From Burkholderiaceae bacterium (GTDB lineage: Bacteria; Pseudomonadota; Gammaproteobacteria; Burkholderiales; Burkholderiaceae_A), in contig JAGYIP010000005.1 in NCBI GenBank assembly GCA_018402635.1, positions 310,001 through 374,000 on the forward strand: a stretch of 64,000 bases of DNA, read 5' to 3'. The notes beneath the pieces were generated by a model. It searched no databases, had not been told where the DNA came from, and saw nothing but the letters and a program-made list of their open reading frames with translations. Shown here piece by piece: positions 29,176 through 37,421 of the stretch (its first letter is position 1; every line of letters starts with the position of its first letter). A program made the position numbers and the translations under genes.

Positions 29176-29373
29176 CTATTCCGAGCTGGTATCCCTTACA
29201 GCAGAAGGCTGCACAACGCGCTTTCCCTTGTAAAAGCCCGATGGGCTAATGTGGTGTCGGCGATGAATTTCACCCGTGGTTGGCTCTACAGCAGTTGTTG
29301 GAAGTGTTAAAAAATCGTGCGAGCGATGCATGCCCCGCTTTGAGGGAGATTTCTTGTTTTGTTGAACGGCCAT
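29176..29373 (-). CDS. rpmF: 50S ribosomal protein L32
   Basis: A 65-residue basic protein. The start [20 protein letters not shown] is the L32 signature; the C-terminal half '[17 protein letters not shown]' is also typical. The zinc-ligand cysteines present in some L32 proteins are absent. Normal place between yceD and plsX. Confidence 0.96.
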   Translation of the reverse strand: MAVQQNKKSPSKRGMHRSHDFLTLPTTAVEPTTGEIHRRHHISPSGFYKGKRVVQPSAVRDTSSE

Positions 29374-29423
29374 GGTGTGTCTCTATTCGTAAATAACTGG
29401 GTTGCCTGACAGAAAATCGCCCC

Positions 29424-29429
29424 ATTATA
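29424..29429 (-). promoter_or_regulatory. Consensus -10 box upstream of rpmF
   Basis: TATAAT on the minus strand, followed by GGGGCG where transcription would begin, about 50 bases before the rpmF start. The -35 region (around TGAAAA, 16 bases away, inside the end of yceD) is weak. Would let rpmF and the fab genes be expressed apart from yceD. Confidence 0.5.
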
Positions 29430-29434
29430 GCGGT

Positions 29435-29959
29435 TTAGGAAGGCTTTTTCATAGAAAGTCGATGCGCCAGATCTTGGAAGGGGTTGGGCCGGCTTGTTTC
29501 GGCCGCGACCATTGGCAGGCACTCGGCATGCGAGAGCCCATGGCCAATTTCCAGAAAAATCTCGTCTTCGACGAGTTCTGCAATACCACGCTGGTCTTGG
29601 GTCGAGATGGCGTCAATGTTAGGGTCGCTCATCATGGCACTGTCGGCCTCTTGCGCCGTCTCAAAAAGCAACACCGCGGGCGAGAGTTCAAGCCGACGCT
29701 CAAGAGGCTTCATGCAGCGCATGCAGTCCGTGCGCAACAAGGCATGAAAAGAGAGCCTAAGTTGACCTTGCCCATCGAATGCCATGCTAACCACAAGGGG
29801 CTCAAGAAGGCTGATTGAGGCCTCGGCAAGCCGACTAAGCTGCGGCTCAGCAATGGACAGTGACGCCTCAACTCCATTGGGGAATCGCTCCATCAGCCGT
29901 TGCAAAGATAACGGCGACAGGCCATCGGTATTGGGGCAAAGAACAACAGGGCTGGGCAT
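29435..29959 (-). CDS. yceD: YceD/DUF177 family 23S rRNA accumulation protein
   Basis: A 174-residue protein. 'CMRCMKPLERRLEL'-like text (DCMRCMKPLERRLE) carries the C..C pair typical of DUF177, and 'DPNIDAISTQDQRGIAELVEDEIFLEIG' type text marks the acidic C-terminal part. The family is linked to 23S rRNA accumulation and nearly always precedes rpmF, as here. Its ATG is only 18 bases from the divergent maf start, so promoters of the two must overlap coding DNA. Confidence 0.9.
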   Translation of the reverse strand: MPSPVVLCPNTDGLSPLSLQRLMERFPNGVEASLSIAEPQLSRLAEASISLLEPLVVSMAFDGQGQLRLSFHALLRTDCMRCMKPLERRLELSPAVLLFETAQEADSAMMSDPNIDAISTQDQRGIAELVEDEIFLEIGHGLSHAECLPMVAAETSRPNPFQDLAHRLSMKKPS

Positions 29960-29977
29960 GGATGCGATGATACCGGG

Positions 29978-30571
29978 ATGATTCCGATCATTCTTGCCTC
30001 AACCAGCCGTTACCGGGCCGAACTCCTTGCCAGGCTGGGGCTTGCCTTTGAGACCATGGCCCCAGGCGTCGACGAGACTGGCTACCAGGCCTGCAGTGCA
30101 CGCGAGTTAGCCGGTTTACTTGCCCAGGCCAAGGCACAGGCAGTGGCAGGGTCAAGGCCTGGGCGCATCGTTATTGGAAGCGATCAGGTTGCGGTCTGCG
30201 AGGAGCGGTTTTTGGGTAAGCCCGGCAGCATCGAGGCTGCCATTAAGCAGCTTCAATTCCAGCGGGGAAAGACAACGCTGTTTGAGACAGCGGTCTGCCT
30301 GGTCGATGCAAGTGGCTCCTCAAGCCTAAGCTGTGTCACCACGCGTGTTCGATGGCTTGACTCAAGCCAGGTCAGCGACAGCCTTATTTCAAACTATGTG
30401 CACAAAGAGCTCCCGCTTGACTGCGCGGGAGCAGCCAAGTCGGAGGGGCTCGGGGTTGCGCTTATTGCGCAGATGCAATCGGAGGACCCCACGGCGCTTA
30501 TTGGACTTCCTTTAATTGCCCTAACAGACCTACTGCGTAAGGCTGGCATTGAGCCTTTGGCGAAGCCATAG
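29978..30571 (+). CDS. Maf-like nucleotide pyrophosphatase (YceF type)
   Basis: A 197-residue enzyme that hydrolyses non-canonical nucleoside triphosphates to monophosphates. N-terminal 'ILASTSRYRAELLARLGL' and 'VDETGY', then 'IVIGSDQVAV' and 'GKPGSIEAAIKQL'. The sequence around the substrate site is closer to the YceF (7-methyl-GTP) subgroup than to Maf proper, by memory of the families. Its last 42 bases overlap the convergent HAD gene. Confidence 0.9.
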   Translation: MIPIILASTSRYRAELLARLGLAFETMAPGVDETGYQACSARELAGLLAQAKAQAVAGSRPGRIVIGSDQVAVCEERFLGKPGSIEAAIKQLQFQRGKTTLFETAVCLVDASGSSSLSCVTTRVRWLDSSQVSDSLISNYVHKELPLDCAGAAKSEGLGVALIAQMQSEDPTALIGLPLIALTDLLRKAGIEPLAKP

Positions 30572-31201
30572 GTCGAGCTCGGGCACGGACGACAGGCAGG
30601 CCAAGGGGTTAAAGGCCTCGAGGTGTTCCCTTGGATGCGCGCCATAAGTAACCGCCACTGCACTTGCGCCAGCGGCGGCTGCCATCTCAAGGTCATGGCT
30701 CGTATCCCCAATAACCAAGGCCTGAGCCGGGTCGATATTAAGTTCTTGGCACAACTCGTAGACCATGGTGGGGCTGGGCTTGGGGTCGGATTCATCTGCG
30801 CAGCGCGTTGCCGCAAAATACAACCGCGTCTCCGTTGCATCAAGGGCTCGCTCAAGCCCCTTGCGCGACTTGCCTGTTGCCACAGCCAGGCGATGGTTCG
30901 CCTTATGCAACCAATCCAGCATGCCCACCACGCCCTCAAAGGGCCTAAGAAACTGATCGCCTGCCAAGTAGTAATGCCGAAAACGGTCAACAAGCTCGGG
31001 AATACGCTCCTTGGGTAGCTCGGGGGCAACATGGCTAAGCGCGCTTTGCAGGCCCAGTCCAATGACGTACTTGGATGCCTCAATACTTGGCGCCTTAAGA
31101 CCTAGGTCCTCGCAAGATCGTTGAATGGCCTGGGCAATGGTCATGGTGGAATCGACGACAGTGCCATCCCAGTCGAAAATAACAAGTGATATGGGTGTCA
31201 T
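30530..31201 (-). CDS. HAD-superfamily phosphatase, phosphoglycolate-phosphatase-like
   Basis: A 223-residue haloacid dehalogenase hydrolase. Motif I is FDWDGTVVDST (about residues 9-19), motif II the Thr in 'LAVATGKSR', motif III the Lys region 'DPKPSPTM' and motif IV 'VIGDTSHDLEMA'. The cap is helical (subfamily IA). In many betaproteobacteria such a gene lies beside rluC. Substrate not determined. Confidence 0.88.
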   Translation of the reverse strand: MTPISLVIFDWDGTVVDSTMTIAQAIQRSCEDLGLKAPSIEASKYVIGLGLQSALSHVAPELPKERIPELVDRFRHYYLAGDQFLRPFEGVVGMLDWLHKANHRLAVATGKSRKGLERALDATETRLYFAATRCADESDPKPSPTMVYELCQELNIDPAQALVIGDTSHDLEMAAAAGASAVAVTYGAHPREHLEAFNPLACLSSVPELDLWLRQRLNASLTQ

Positions 31202-31217
31202 GGGTTTAGAGGGTCGT

Positions 31218-32252
31218 TCACGGCATTATTGTTGTGTCTATTGTGTCTATTGTGTCTGTTTTGTCTGCGCCTGACCTCGGCTTCCAGGGGCAGCCAAGTT
31301 TTTGCTGGCCTTTTTGCCAGTCGCTTCCTGGCTCGGCTGCAACTCGCTCCCGAGACGATTCTGAATCGAAGGAGGCCTTCCAGGCATGGAGAAACATACG
31401 CGAGGCCTTGGTTAAAGCCTGCACCTGATGGTTAAAGCGAGAATCGCCGTATTTTGGATCGCCCACGATTGGAAAGCCTGAAGAGGCAAGGTGAACGCGA
31501 ATCTGGTGGGTACGACCGGTGACAGGCTGGCATTCGAGCAGACTTAAAGGGCCGAGCTGGGAATGCTCCCAGGTGCATAAGGCCTTGACCTGGGTCATGG
31601 CGGCCTGGCCTTGCTCGCCCTCGCGGGCCAGCCTTACATGCCGCTCCCCACCCGGGTGGAGCTCTTTAACAAGCGAGTCGCGAAGGCTTGCAAGCCCCGT
31701 TTGTTGCCAGGCGCCCTTCACCAGCGCTAGGTAGTGCTTTCGAAATCGACCCGCCTGAATCTGCCGATGCAGGTTCAGCAGGCTTGCCCGTTTGGTTGCA
31801 AGAAAAAGCAGGCCAGAGGTCTCACGGTCGAGCCGATGGACGAGATCAAGGCTCGACCCCCACTGACCGCATGCGCGAAAGGCCTCGACCAGGCCAAGTG
31901 AAATGCCGCTACCCCCGTGCACCGCCAACCCCACCGGCTTATTGACGGCAAGAAGCCCATTGGCCTCATAGACGCGCTCGATTCTCTCAACCAGAACAAC
32001 TGCCGACCCCAGCCTTTGCTGGGCATCGACCTGCTGAGGCTCCGGTACCCTTACGGGTGGCAGCCGAAGCCACTGCCCAGCCAAGAGTCGTTGCTCAGGG
32101 CGAGTGCGGGCGCCATCAATTCTTACCTCGCCGGTTCGAAGCATGCGGTAAATACGCGTCTTGGGCACGCCTTTAAAGTGCCGCAAGAGAAAATTATCGA
32201 TTCTTTGGCCTTCGTACTCGGCCTCGACCTGTAGCCGATTCAATACCGCCAT
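31218..32252 (-). CDS. rluC: Ribosomal large subunit pseudouridine synthase C
   Basis: A 344-residue RluA-family enzyme that makes pseudouridines in 23S rRNA. An S4 RNA-binding domain (residues 13-75, 'RIDNFLLRHFKGVPKTRIY') is followed by the catalytic motif HRLDRETSGLLFLA with the active Asp. The usual protein ends near residue 315; here about 30 extra residues end in an Ile-Asp-Thr repeat encoded by a 9-base tandem repeat. Divergent from rne, as in many proteobacteria. Confidence 0.93.
   Translation of the reverse strand: MAVLNRLQVEAEYEGQRIDNFLLRHFKGVPKTRIYRMLRTGEVRIDGARTRPEQRLLAGQWLRLPPVRVPEPQQVDAQQRLGSAVVLVERIERVYEANGLLAVNKPVGLAVHGGSGISLGLVEAFRACGQWGSSLDLVHRLDRETSGLLFLATKRASLLNLHRQIQAGRFRKHYLALVKGAWQQTGLASLRDSLVKELHPGGERHVRLAREGEQGQAAMTQVKALCTWEHSQLGPLSLLECQPVTGRTHQIRVHLASSGFPIVGDPKYGDSRFNHQVQALTKASRMFLHAWKASFDSESSRERVAAEPGSDWQKGQQKLGCPWKPRSGADKTDTIDTIDTTIMP
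31232..31267. repeat. 9-base tandem repeat at the 3' end of rluC
   Basis: Four units of TTGTGTCTA or close variants (31232-31240, 31241-31249, 31250-31258 with G last, and a diverged fourth). Since the unit is three codons, copy number changes keep the frame and alter only the number of Ile-Asp-Thr triplets in the RluC tail. Confidence 0.75.
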
Positions 32253-32390
32253 AAAAAGCCTAAACGCATTTTCAAGTTATAATTTCATAAGGATAGCTGG
32301 CAATGCTAAGAAATTCGTTAAAAAAATCTTAGTCACCCGCCCTAGATCCTACGGAGCCGAATTCCGAGCCTAACCGCTCGACGAGTCGGC

Positions 32391-32651
32391 ATGTTAAAGA
32401 TTGATGACCGTAAACGACGTATTGGTTGTTTCGTTTGTGGCCCAAAGAGATTTAAAGATTTGACGAATCACATGGATGGTTCTTTGGAAGTTCATCGACC
32501 GACTGCCCTTATTGCGCAGCAGCTAGCCCATTCCTTTGCTCCCCAATCGCCTGCCCTTACGCCTGCTGAAGGTCTGAGGCTATCTAGGCACGTCAACCTT
32601 TCATCTCCCTGGGCCCCTGCGTCAGTGACCAGCGTTGTAACTCGCGTCTAA
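32391..32651 (+). CDS. Possible small leader ORF, 86 codons
   Basis: ATG-started frame inside the rne leader. The N-terminal part has CFVCGPKRFKDLTNHMDGSL, a C-x2-C then a His ten residues on and another seven later, which could be a zinc-finger-like arrangement. The rest is low in recognisable pattern. No clear ribosome site precedes it, and its stop codon lies inside the loop of the hairpin before rne. It may be chance. Confidence 0.2.
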   Translation: MLKIDDRKRRIGCFVCGPKRFKDLTNHMDGSLEVHRPTALIAQQLAHSFAPQSPALTPAEGLRLSRHVNLSSPWAPASVTSVVTRV

Positions 32652-32659
32652 GTTACAAC
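32634..32659 (+). other. Hairpin in the rne leader
   Basis: Perfect 8-bp inverted repeat GTTGTAAC / GTTACAAC with a ten-base loop, 42 bases before the rne start codon. No T-run follows, so it is not a terminator. A candidate RNase E binding or regulatory element. Confidence 0.5.
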
Positions 32660-32701
32660 CGCGTGGGTTCTAAGCCTGCGCGACCCTAAGGAGTTGTTTG
32701 T

Positions 32702-35371
32702 ATGAAAAGAATGTTATTTAACGCCACGCACTCTGAAGAGCTGCGTGTTGCCATTGTTGATGGCCAGCGGCTCGTCGACCTCGATATTGAAGCCGCGGGC
32801 CGGGAGCAACGAAAAAGCAATATTTATAAAGGCGTGGTTACTCGTGTTGAGCCAAGCCTTGAGGCCTGCTTCGTTAACTATGGCGAGGAGCGTCACGGCT
32901 TTCTTCCTTTTAAAGAAATTGCCAAAGAGTTTTGTAAACCTGGCGTAGACCTCTCACGTGCAGGTATAAAAGACGCAATTTCAGAAGGCGCCGAGCTACT
33001 GGTTCAGGTGGAAAAGGAAGAGCGTGGCAATAAAGGGGCGGCGCTCACGACCTATATTTCCATTGCTGGCCGCTACCTTGTACTTATGCCCAACAACCCG
33101 CGGGGCGGTGGCGTGTCTCGCCGCATTGAGGGTGAGGACCGGCAGGAGCTTAAAGATGCCATGGACCAGCTTGAGCTTCCTGCAGGCATGAGCATTATTG
33201 CCCGCACGGCGGGCATTGGTCGCTCGGCGGGGGAACTGCAGTGGGACCTTAATTACCTTTTGCAGCTCTGGAAGGCCGTTGACGATGCCCGTGCCCTTCA
33301 GGCCGGTGCCTACCTTATTTACCAAGAGTCCAGTCTGGTTATCCGTGCCATTCGCGATTACTTCCAGCCCGATATTGGCGAAATCCTTGTTGATACCGAC
33401 GACATTTACGACCAGGCCCAGCAGTTCATGCTTCATGTCATGCCCGATCTCGCACCCAGGGTTAAGCGCTATAAAGATGACATTCCGCTTTTCTCCCGCT
33501 TTCAGATTGAGCATCAAATTGAAACCGCCTATTCCCGTATGGTTGAACTGCCATCGGGTGGCGCATTGGTCATCGACCATACCGAGGCCCTTGTTGCGGT
33601 TGACGTGAACTCGGCCCGTTCCACACGTGGTTCTGATATTGAAGAAACTGCCCTGCGAACGAACCTTGAGGCTGCCGAAGAGGTTGGGCGACAGCTTAGG
33701 CTGCGCGACCTTGGCGGGCTCATCGTCATCGACTTCATTGACATGGAATCAAACAAAGCCCAGCGCGATGTTGAGCAGCGACTGCGTGAAGCCCTGCATC
33801 ACGACCGCGCCCGCGTGCAAATGGGCAAGATCTCGCGTTTTGGGCTTATGGAGTTGTCGCGGCAAAGGCTTCGGCCTGCTCTAAACGAGGGGTCCCACAT
33901 TACCTGCCCTCGTTGCAACGGCACAGGCGTTATTCGCGACATTGACTCAAGTGCCCTTCACATTCTTCGTATCCTCCAAGAAGAGGCCATGAAGGAAGGA
34001 ACCGCTGCTGTGCACGTGCAAGTACCGGTTGAGGTTGCAAGCTTCTTGTTGAATGAAAAGCGCACAGACATTGCCAAGCTCGAGGCGCGCCTTAAAGTGA
34101 CCATCGTGCTTATTCCTAACAAGCACCTTGAGACACCGAATTACAACCTCGATCGGCTTCGCCACGACGACACGCGCTTAGATGACATCAAGGTAAGTTA
34201 CGCGATGGTCGATGGACCAGCGCTTGAGGCAGGTGCGCCAGGAAAGCCCAGCGAGAGCCCAGAAAAAGTTCGGCAAGAGGCTGTTGTAAAAGGCATTGCT
34301 CCCTCCACGCCTATGCCAGCAAACATTGCAGCAGCAGGCCGCAAGACAGAGAAGAAGTCAGGGTTCTTTGCCTGGCTCGCTGGACTTTTTGGCTCGGAGT
34401 CATCCGAGGCACAGCCTAGCAAGACAGCCAACGCAGGCCGAAATGGTCGGTCAGCACGGCAGGGCGGGCGAGGCGACGACCGCCGCAATCGGGCCGCCGG
34501 TGCAGGCGGTGATGATACTGGGTCGAACCGACGCGAACGCTCAGCCGACAACCGACGCGATGGCCGCAGGCAGACGGGTCGTGGCGACAACAAAGACGCA
34601 AAACCTGCTACGAGCGCGCCGCGTGAGGCTCAAGAAACCCGATCACCTCGTGAGCCCAAAGAGGGGCGCGAACCACGCGAGGGCCGCGAGCCGCGCTCCA
34701 GGCAGCCCCGGGAAGCGCGCGAACCGCGCGGGGCCAAAGAGCTTAAAGACCCACTCGAGGCTCAAGAACTTTCTCTAAACGTGGGCCTTGCAGAAGGTGT
34801 TGGAGAATCGGAGGCCTTGGACGTGCCCCAGGCTGGCGATGCAAATGGCGCAGAGAAACCTCGCCGCCGCCGTCGTCGCGGGTCCTCTGGGCGTTCAGCA
34901 TCCTCCGAGTCAAACGACGCGGGCGTAGCCGCAACCAGCACTGACTCGGGCAACGAGACGCCTTCCACAGCCGTGGTATCCGAGGCCTTGCACACCCCAG
35001 TCGATTCACCTGAGGCAGATGGGTTCAAAGACACCCCCAAGCCTGAAACCCATGCCGTGCCTGAACTGCTTATCGTCGATCAGCCCGCTGCACTCGAGCA
35101 GGACGCCGAACCACGTGCTGCGACCCCAGTGCCTGCGGTCTCGCCTCACAGCCCAGTTGAGACCGTTGTTGTGGCGGCTCCGGCCTCACCCATTGATCTC
35201 TCGCAAGAACTTCAGGCAGCAGGACTTGAATGGGTTCAGACAGATCCGGAAAAAGCCCCCACCGAGCAGCCTGCTGCTGTCGTACCTATCTTGGGTCGGA
35301 AACCACGCAGAAGTCAGGCCGTTTCGACTTCTGAGGAGTTGGTTATGGTAGAAACTAGGAACAATGAGTGA
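32702..35371 (+). CDS. rne: Ribonuclease E
   Basis: An 889-residue endoribonuclease that starts mRNA decay and matures rRNA and tRNA. The catalytic half (about residues 1-500) has the S1 domain ('SNIYKGVVTRVEPSLEACFV'), the DNase-I-like domain with 'VDVNSARST' and 'IDFIDME', and the zinc link CPRCNGTG. The C-terminal half is disordered: a short amphipathic stretch GFFAWLAGLFG near residue 557 could bind the membrane, followed by Arg-rich repeats (REPREGREPR) and a patch of RRRRR for RNA binding, then an acidic/Pro-rich tail. Strong AAGGAG site. Overlaps moaA by eight bases. Confidence 0.95.
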   Translation: MKRMLFNATHSEELRVAIVDGQRLVDLDIEAAGREQRKSNIYKGVVTRVEPSLEACFVNYGEERHGFLPFKEIAKEFCKPGVDLSRAGIKDAISEGAELLVQVEKEERGNKGAALTTYISIAGRYLVLMPNNPRGGGVSRRIEGEDRQELKDAMDQLELPAGMSIIARTAGIGRSAGELQWDLNYLLQLWKAVDDARALQAGAYLIYQESSLVIRAIRDYFQPDIGEILVDTDDIYDQAQQFMLHVMPDLAPRVKRYKDDIPLFSRFQIEHQIETAYSRMVELPSGGALVIDHTEALVAVDVNSARSTRGSDIEETALRTNLEAAEEVGRQLRLRDLGGLIVIDFIDMESNKAQRDVEQRLREALHHDRARVQMGKISRFGLMELSRQRLRPALNEGSHITCPRCNGTGVIRDIDSSALHILRILQEEAMKEGTAAVHVQVPVEVASFLLNEKRTDIAKLEARLKVTIVLIPNKHLETPNYNLDRLRHDDTRLDDIKVSYAMVDGPALEAGAPGKPSESPEKVRQEAVVKGIAPSTPMPANIAAAGRKTEKKSGFFAWLAGLFGSESSEAQPSKTANAGRNGRSARQGGRGDDRRNRAAGAGGDDTGSNRRERSADNRRDGRRQTGRGDNKDAKPATSAPREAQETRSPREPKEGREPREGREPRSRQPREAREPRGAKELKDPLEAQELSLNVGLAEGVGESEALDVPQAGDANGAEKPRRRRRRGSSGRSASSESNDAGVAATSTDSGNETPSTAVVSEALHTPVDSPEADGFKDTPKPETHAVPELLIVDQPAALEQDAEPRAATPVPAVSPHSPVETVVVAAPASPIDLSQELQAAGLEWVQTDPEKAPTEQPAAVVPILGRKPRRSQAVSTSEELVMVETRNNE

Positions 35372-36497
35372 AGGTCACCGCGTCATCCCCATCCTTGCGT
35401 CCTCTTTCGAGAGGCGTAAGGCTGCTCGCCCTGACCCTTCCGCCTCTCTAAGGGGTCAGTCCCTCGGGCCAGTTCAGGACAAGCTAGGTCGACCCATCAC
35501 AGACCTGCGCATCTCGGTCATCGACCAGTGCAATCTGCGCTGTGGTTATTGCATGCCCAAAGAGGTCTTCACCAAAGACTATCAATTCCTTCCACGCGAG
35601 GCCTTGCTAAGCTTCGAGGAGATTGAACAGCTCGTTAAAGCATTTATTCCACTGGGTATTCGCAAGCTACGAATTACGGGGGGCGAGCCACTTCTTCGTA
35701 AGTCGGTTGAAGACCTCATTGCGCGGCTTGCCCAATTAAAGACCCCTCAGAACCTGCCTTTGGAAGTTGCGCTCACCACCAATGGCCTGCTTCTTGAGCA
35801 AAAGGCCTCAGCCCTGAAAGCAGCCGGGCTTCAGCGTGTCACCGTAAGCCTTGATGCCCTCGATACCCACCTATTCAGAGAGCTCGCAGGCGTTGATACG
35901 GGTGAGCCGAAACAGGTTCTGGCGGGCATTGCCGCCGCCCGTGCGCTTGGGCTTGAGACCAAGGTGAACATGGTGGTGCAAAAAGGCGTGAACGACCATC
36001 AGGTTCTTCCCATGGCCAAGGCCTTCCGAGACATGGGTGACACCCTTCGATTCATTGAGTTTATGGATGTTGGAAACGCAAACCAGTGGCGGCTTGATCA
36101 GGTGGTCTCGGCTGGGGAAATCCTACATAGGCTTGAGTCGGAATTCGAGTTCGAACCCGTAGACCGGGCAAAGAAACACGATGTTGCCGAGCGCTTTATC
36201 TACAAAGACAGGCCGGTGGAGTTCGGCGTTATTGCCTCCATTACCCGCCCGTTCTGCTCCGACTGTTCAAGGGCACGTATCTCTTCGGAGGGTCTGCTCT
36301 ACACCTGCCTGTTTGCTAATAATGGGACCGACCTGCGCGCGGTGCTTCGGTCCTCAAGCAGCCAAGATGAGCTCTCTGCCATTGTTCGTGGTATTTGGGG
36401 TCTTCGCGAGGACCGGTATTCCGAACTCCGCCAGTCAAGTGCGGACCGGCTAGACAGACAACCCGCTAAGGTTGAGATGAGCTACATTGGGGGCTAA
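35364..36497 (+). CDS. moaA: GTP 3',8-cyclase, molybdenum cofactor synthesis
   Basis: A 377-residue radical SAM enzyme that starts molybdopterin synthesis from GTP. The first Fe-S motif is CNLRCGYCMP (Cys-x3-Cys-x2-Cys) near residue 56; the C-terminal cluster Cys residues are in 'CSDCSRARISSEGLLYTCLF'. About 40 extra N-terminal residues precede the core. The C-terminal GG (SYIGG) is the conserved end. Supplies the cofactor needed by the CO dehydrogenase at the start of the window. Likely cotranscribed with rne because of the overlap. Confidence 0.95.
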   Translation: MSEGHRVIPILASSFERRKAARPDPSASLRGQSLGPVQDKLGRPITDLRISVIDQCNLRCGYCMPKEVFTKDYQFLPREALLSFEEIEQLVKAFIPLGIRKLRITGGEPLLRKSVEDLIARLAQLKTPQNLPLEVALTTNGLLLEQKASALKAAGLQRVTVSLDALDTHLFRELAGVDTGEPKQVLAGIAAARALGLETKVNMVVQKGVNDHQVLPMAKAFRDMGDTLRFIEFMDVGNANQWRLDQVVSAGEILHRLESEFEFEPVDRAKKHDVAERFIYKDRPVEFGVIASITRPFCSDCSRARISSEGLLYTCLFANNGTDLRAVLRSSSSQDELSAIVRGIWGLREDRYSELRQSSADRLDRQPAKVEMSYIGG

Positions 36498-36515
36498 AGG
36501 CCCTTTAGAAGATCA

Positions 36516-36878
36516 CTAGCGCTTGATAATGGTCATGGGGCCAGGCAGTGACGCATAGTAGGCGGCAAGATTGGCAATATCTTCCTTGGTAAGAGGAGCC
36601 GCCATCCCAGCCATAATGGCATTTTTTCGAGCGCCTGACTTGTACTCCGTTAAGGAACGCAAAAGGTAGTCTTCGTACTGACCGGCAAGAATTGGGTAAG
36701 CGGCTGCAACAGACTTCACACCATCGACGCCATGACAGGCCGCACAAGCTTGATCTGCCTTTTCTTTGCCCAGGGCAATGTTGCCGGCCATAGCCGGCGA
36801 AGAAGCTACCAATAAACCGGATAAAACCAAGGCCGAAGCCACAGTGCTGTTAAGGAAAAGTTGAGTAAGCTTTGCCAC
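36516..36878 (-). CDS. Monohaem cytochrome c (c553/c4-like)
   Basis: A 120-residue periplasmic cytochrome. Signal peptide to about residue 31 (ends AMA), haem site CAACH in 'DQACAACHGVDG', and distal Met in 'MAGMAAPLTKEDIANLAAYY'. GTG start at 36878 with AGGAG seven bases upstream. Paired with the following cytochrome gene; 40 bases between them. Electron partners unknown. Confidence 0.88.
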   Translation of the reverse strand: MAKLTQLFLNSTVASALVLSGLLVASSPAMAGNIALGKEKADQACAACHGVDGVKSVAAAYPILAGQYEDYLLRSLTEYKSGARKNAIMAGMAAPLTKEDIANLAAYYASLPGPMTIIKR

Positions 36879-36919
36879 GTGAATACTCCTAAGAGAACGG
36901 GTTTTGTTTGTAAAGCAAC

Positions 36920-37261
36920 CTAACGGGTGCCTGCAGCGTAGAAGGCCGCAAGGTCGGCTATGTCTTGGTCGGTAAGGGTCGTAGCAATGGCCACCATGCT
37001 TGGATGATTGCGTTCACCGGAACGGTAGGCGCTAAGCGATGCCACAAGGTAGTCGTAGTTTTGGCCCGCAATTTTAGGCACCCGATAAAGAACCGGATAG
37101 GCCGTTTTGTAATCGGGAATGCCATGGCAGCCTATGCACATGGAGTTTTTCTTAGCTCCGGCCTCGGCGCTGCCTTTAACCTCGGCCATTGCAGAGGCCC
37201 CAAAACTTAAACCAACCAACACACCCAGACACACGCGACGTACGACCTTCTGGAAACCCAT
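36920..37261 (-). CDS. Monohaem cytochrome c (c553-like)
   Basis: A 113-residue cytochrome from ATG 37261, chosen over a longer frame because GGGAGTGG lies upstream and the signal peptide then begins normally (MGFQKVVRRVCLGVLVGLSF). Haem site CIGCH, distal Met within 'HPSMVAIATTLTDQDIADLAAFYA'. Homologous to the neighbouring cytochrome (shared 'YDYLVASLSAYRSGER' pattern against 'YEDYLLRSLTEYKSGAR'), so the pair arose by duplication or forms a diheme-like couple. Confidence 0.87.
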   Translation of the reverse strand: MGFQKVVRRVCLGVLVGLSFGASAMAEVKGSAEAGAKKNSMCIGCHGIPDYKTAYPVLYRVPKIAGQNYDYLVASLSAYRSGERNHPSMVAIATTLTDQDIADLAAFYAAGTR

Positions 37262-37421
37262 AGACCACTCCCTAAAAATTAGTGTTCGCTCGGTTGACCG
37301 GCATAGGCCGTAGCATAAAAGAGCCATGTTTATGCTTCCCAAACGCCCAGCATTTCTCCGCAGACAAAAAAGTTAGCGGATTGGATTTTTCTTCTTTGCT
37401 CGCGAGTGTATCAAAGACAGG

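Larger units (their letters stand above)
32253..32701 (+). promoter_or_regulatory. Long leader region of rne
   Basis: 449 bases between the rluC and rne starts. It holds a perfect -10 box TATAAT at 32278-32283, which would give a 5' leader of about 410 bases, a hairpin near the 3' end (32634-32659), an 86-codon open frame (32391-32651) and an AAGGAG ribosome site just before the rne ATG. RNase E of enteric bacteria controls its own mRNA through a leader of similar length; a like role here is inferred, not shown by sequence identity. Confidence 0.5.

Noticed and set aside
36493-36507. Palindrome CTAAAGGCCCTTTAG at the moaA stop as a terminator
   Set aside because: The arms leave a loop of one base and no T-run follows, so it cannot form a usual terminator hairpin.
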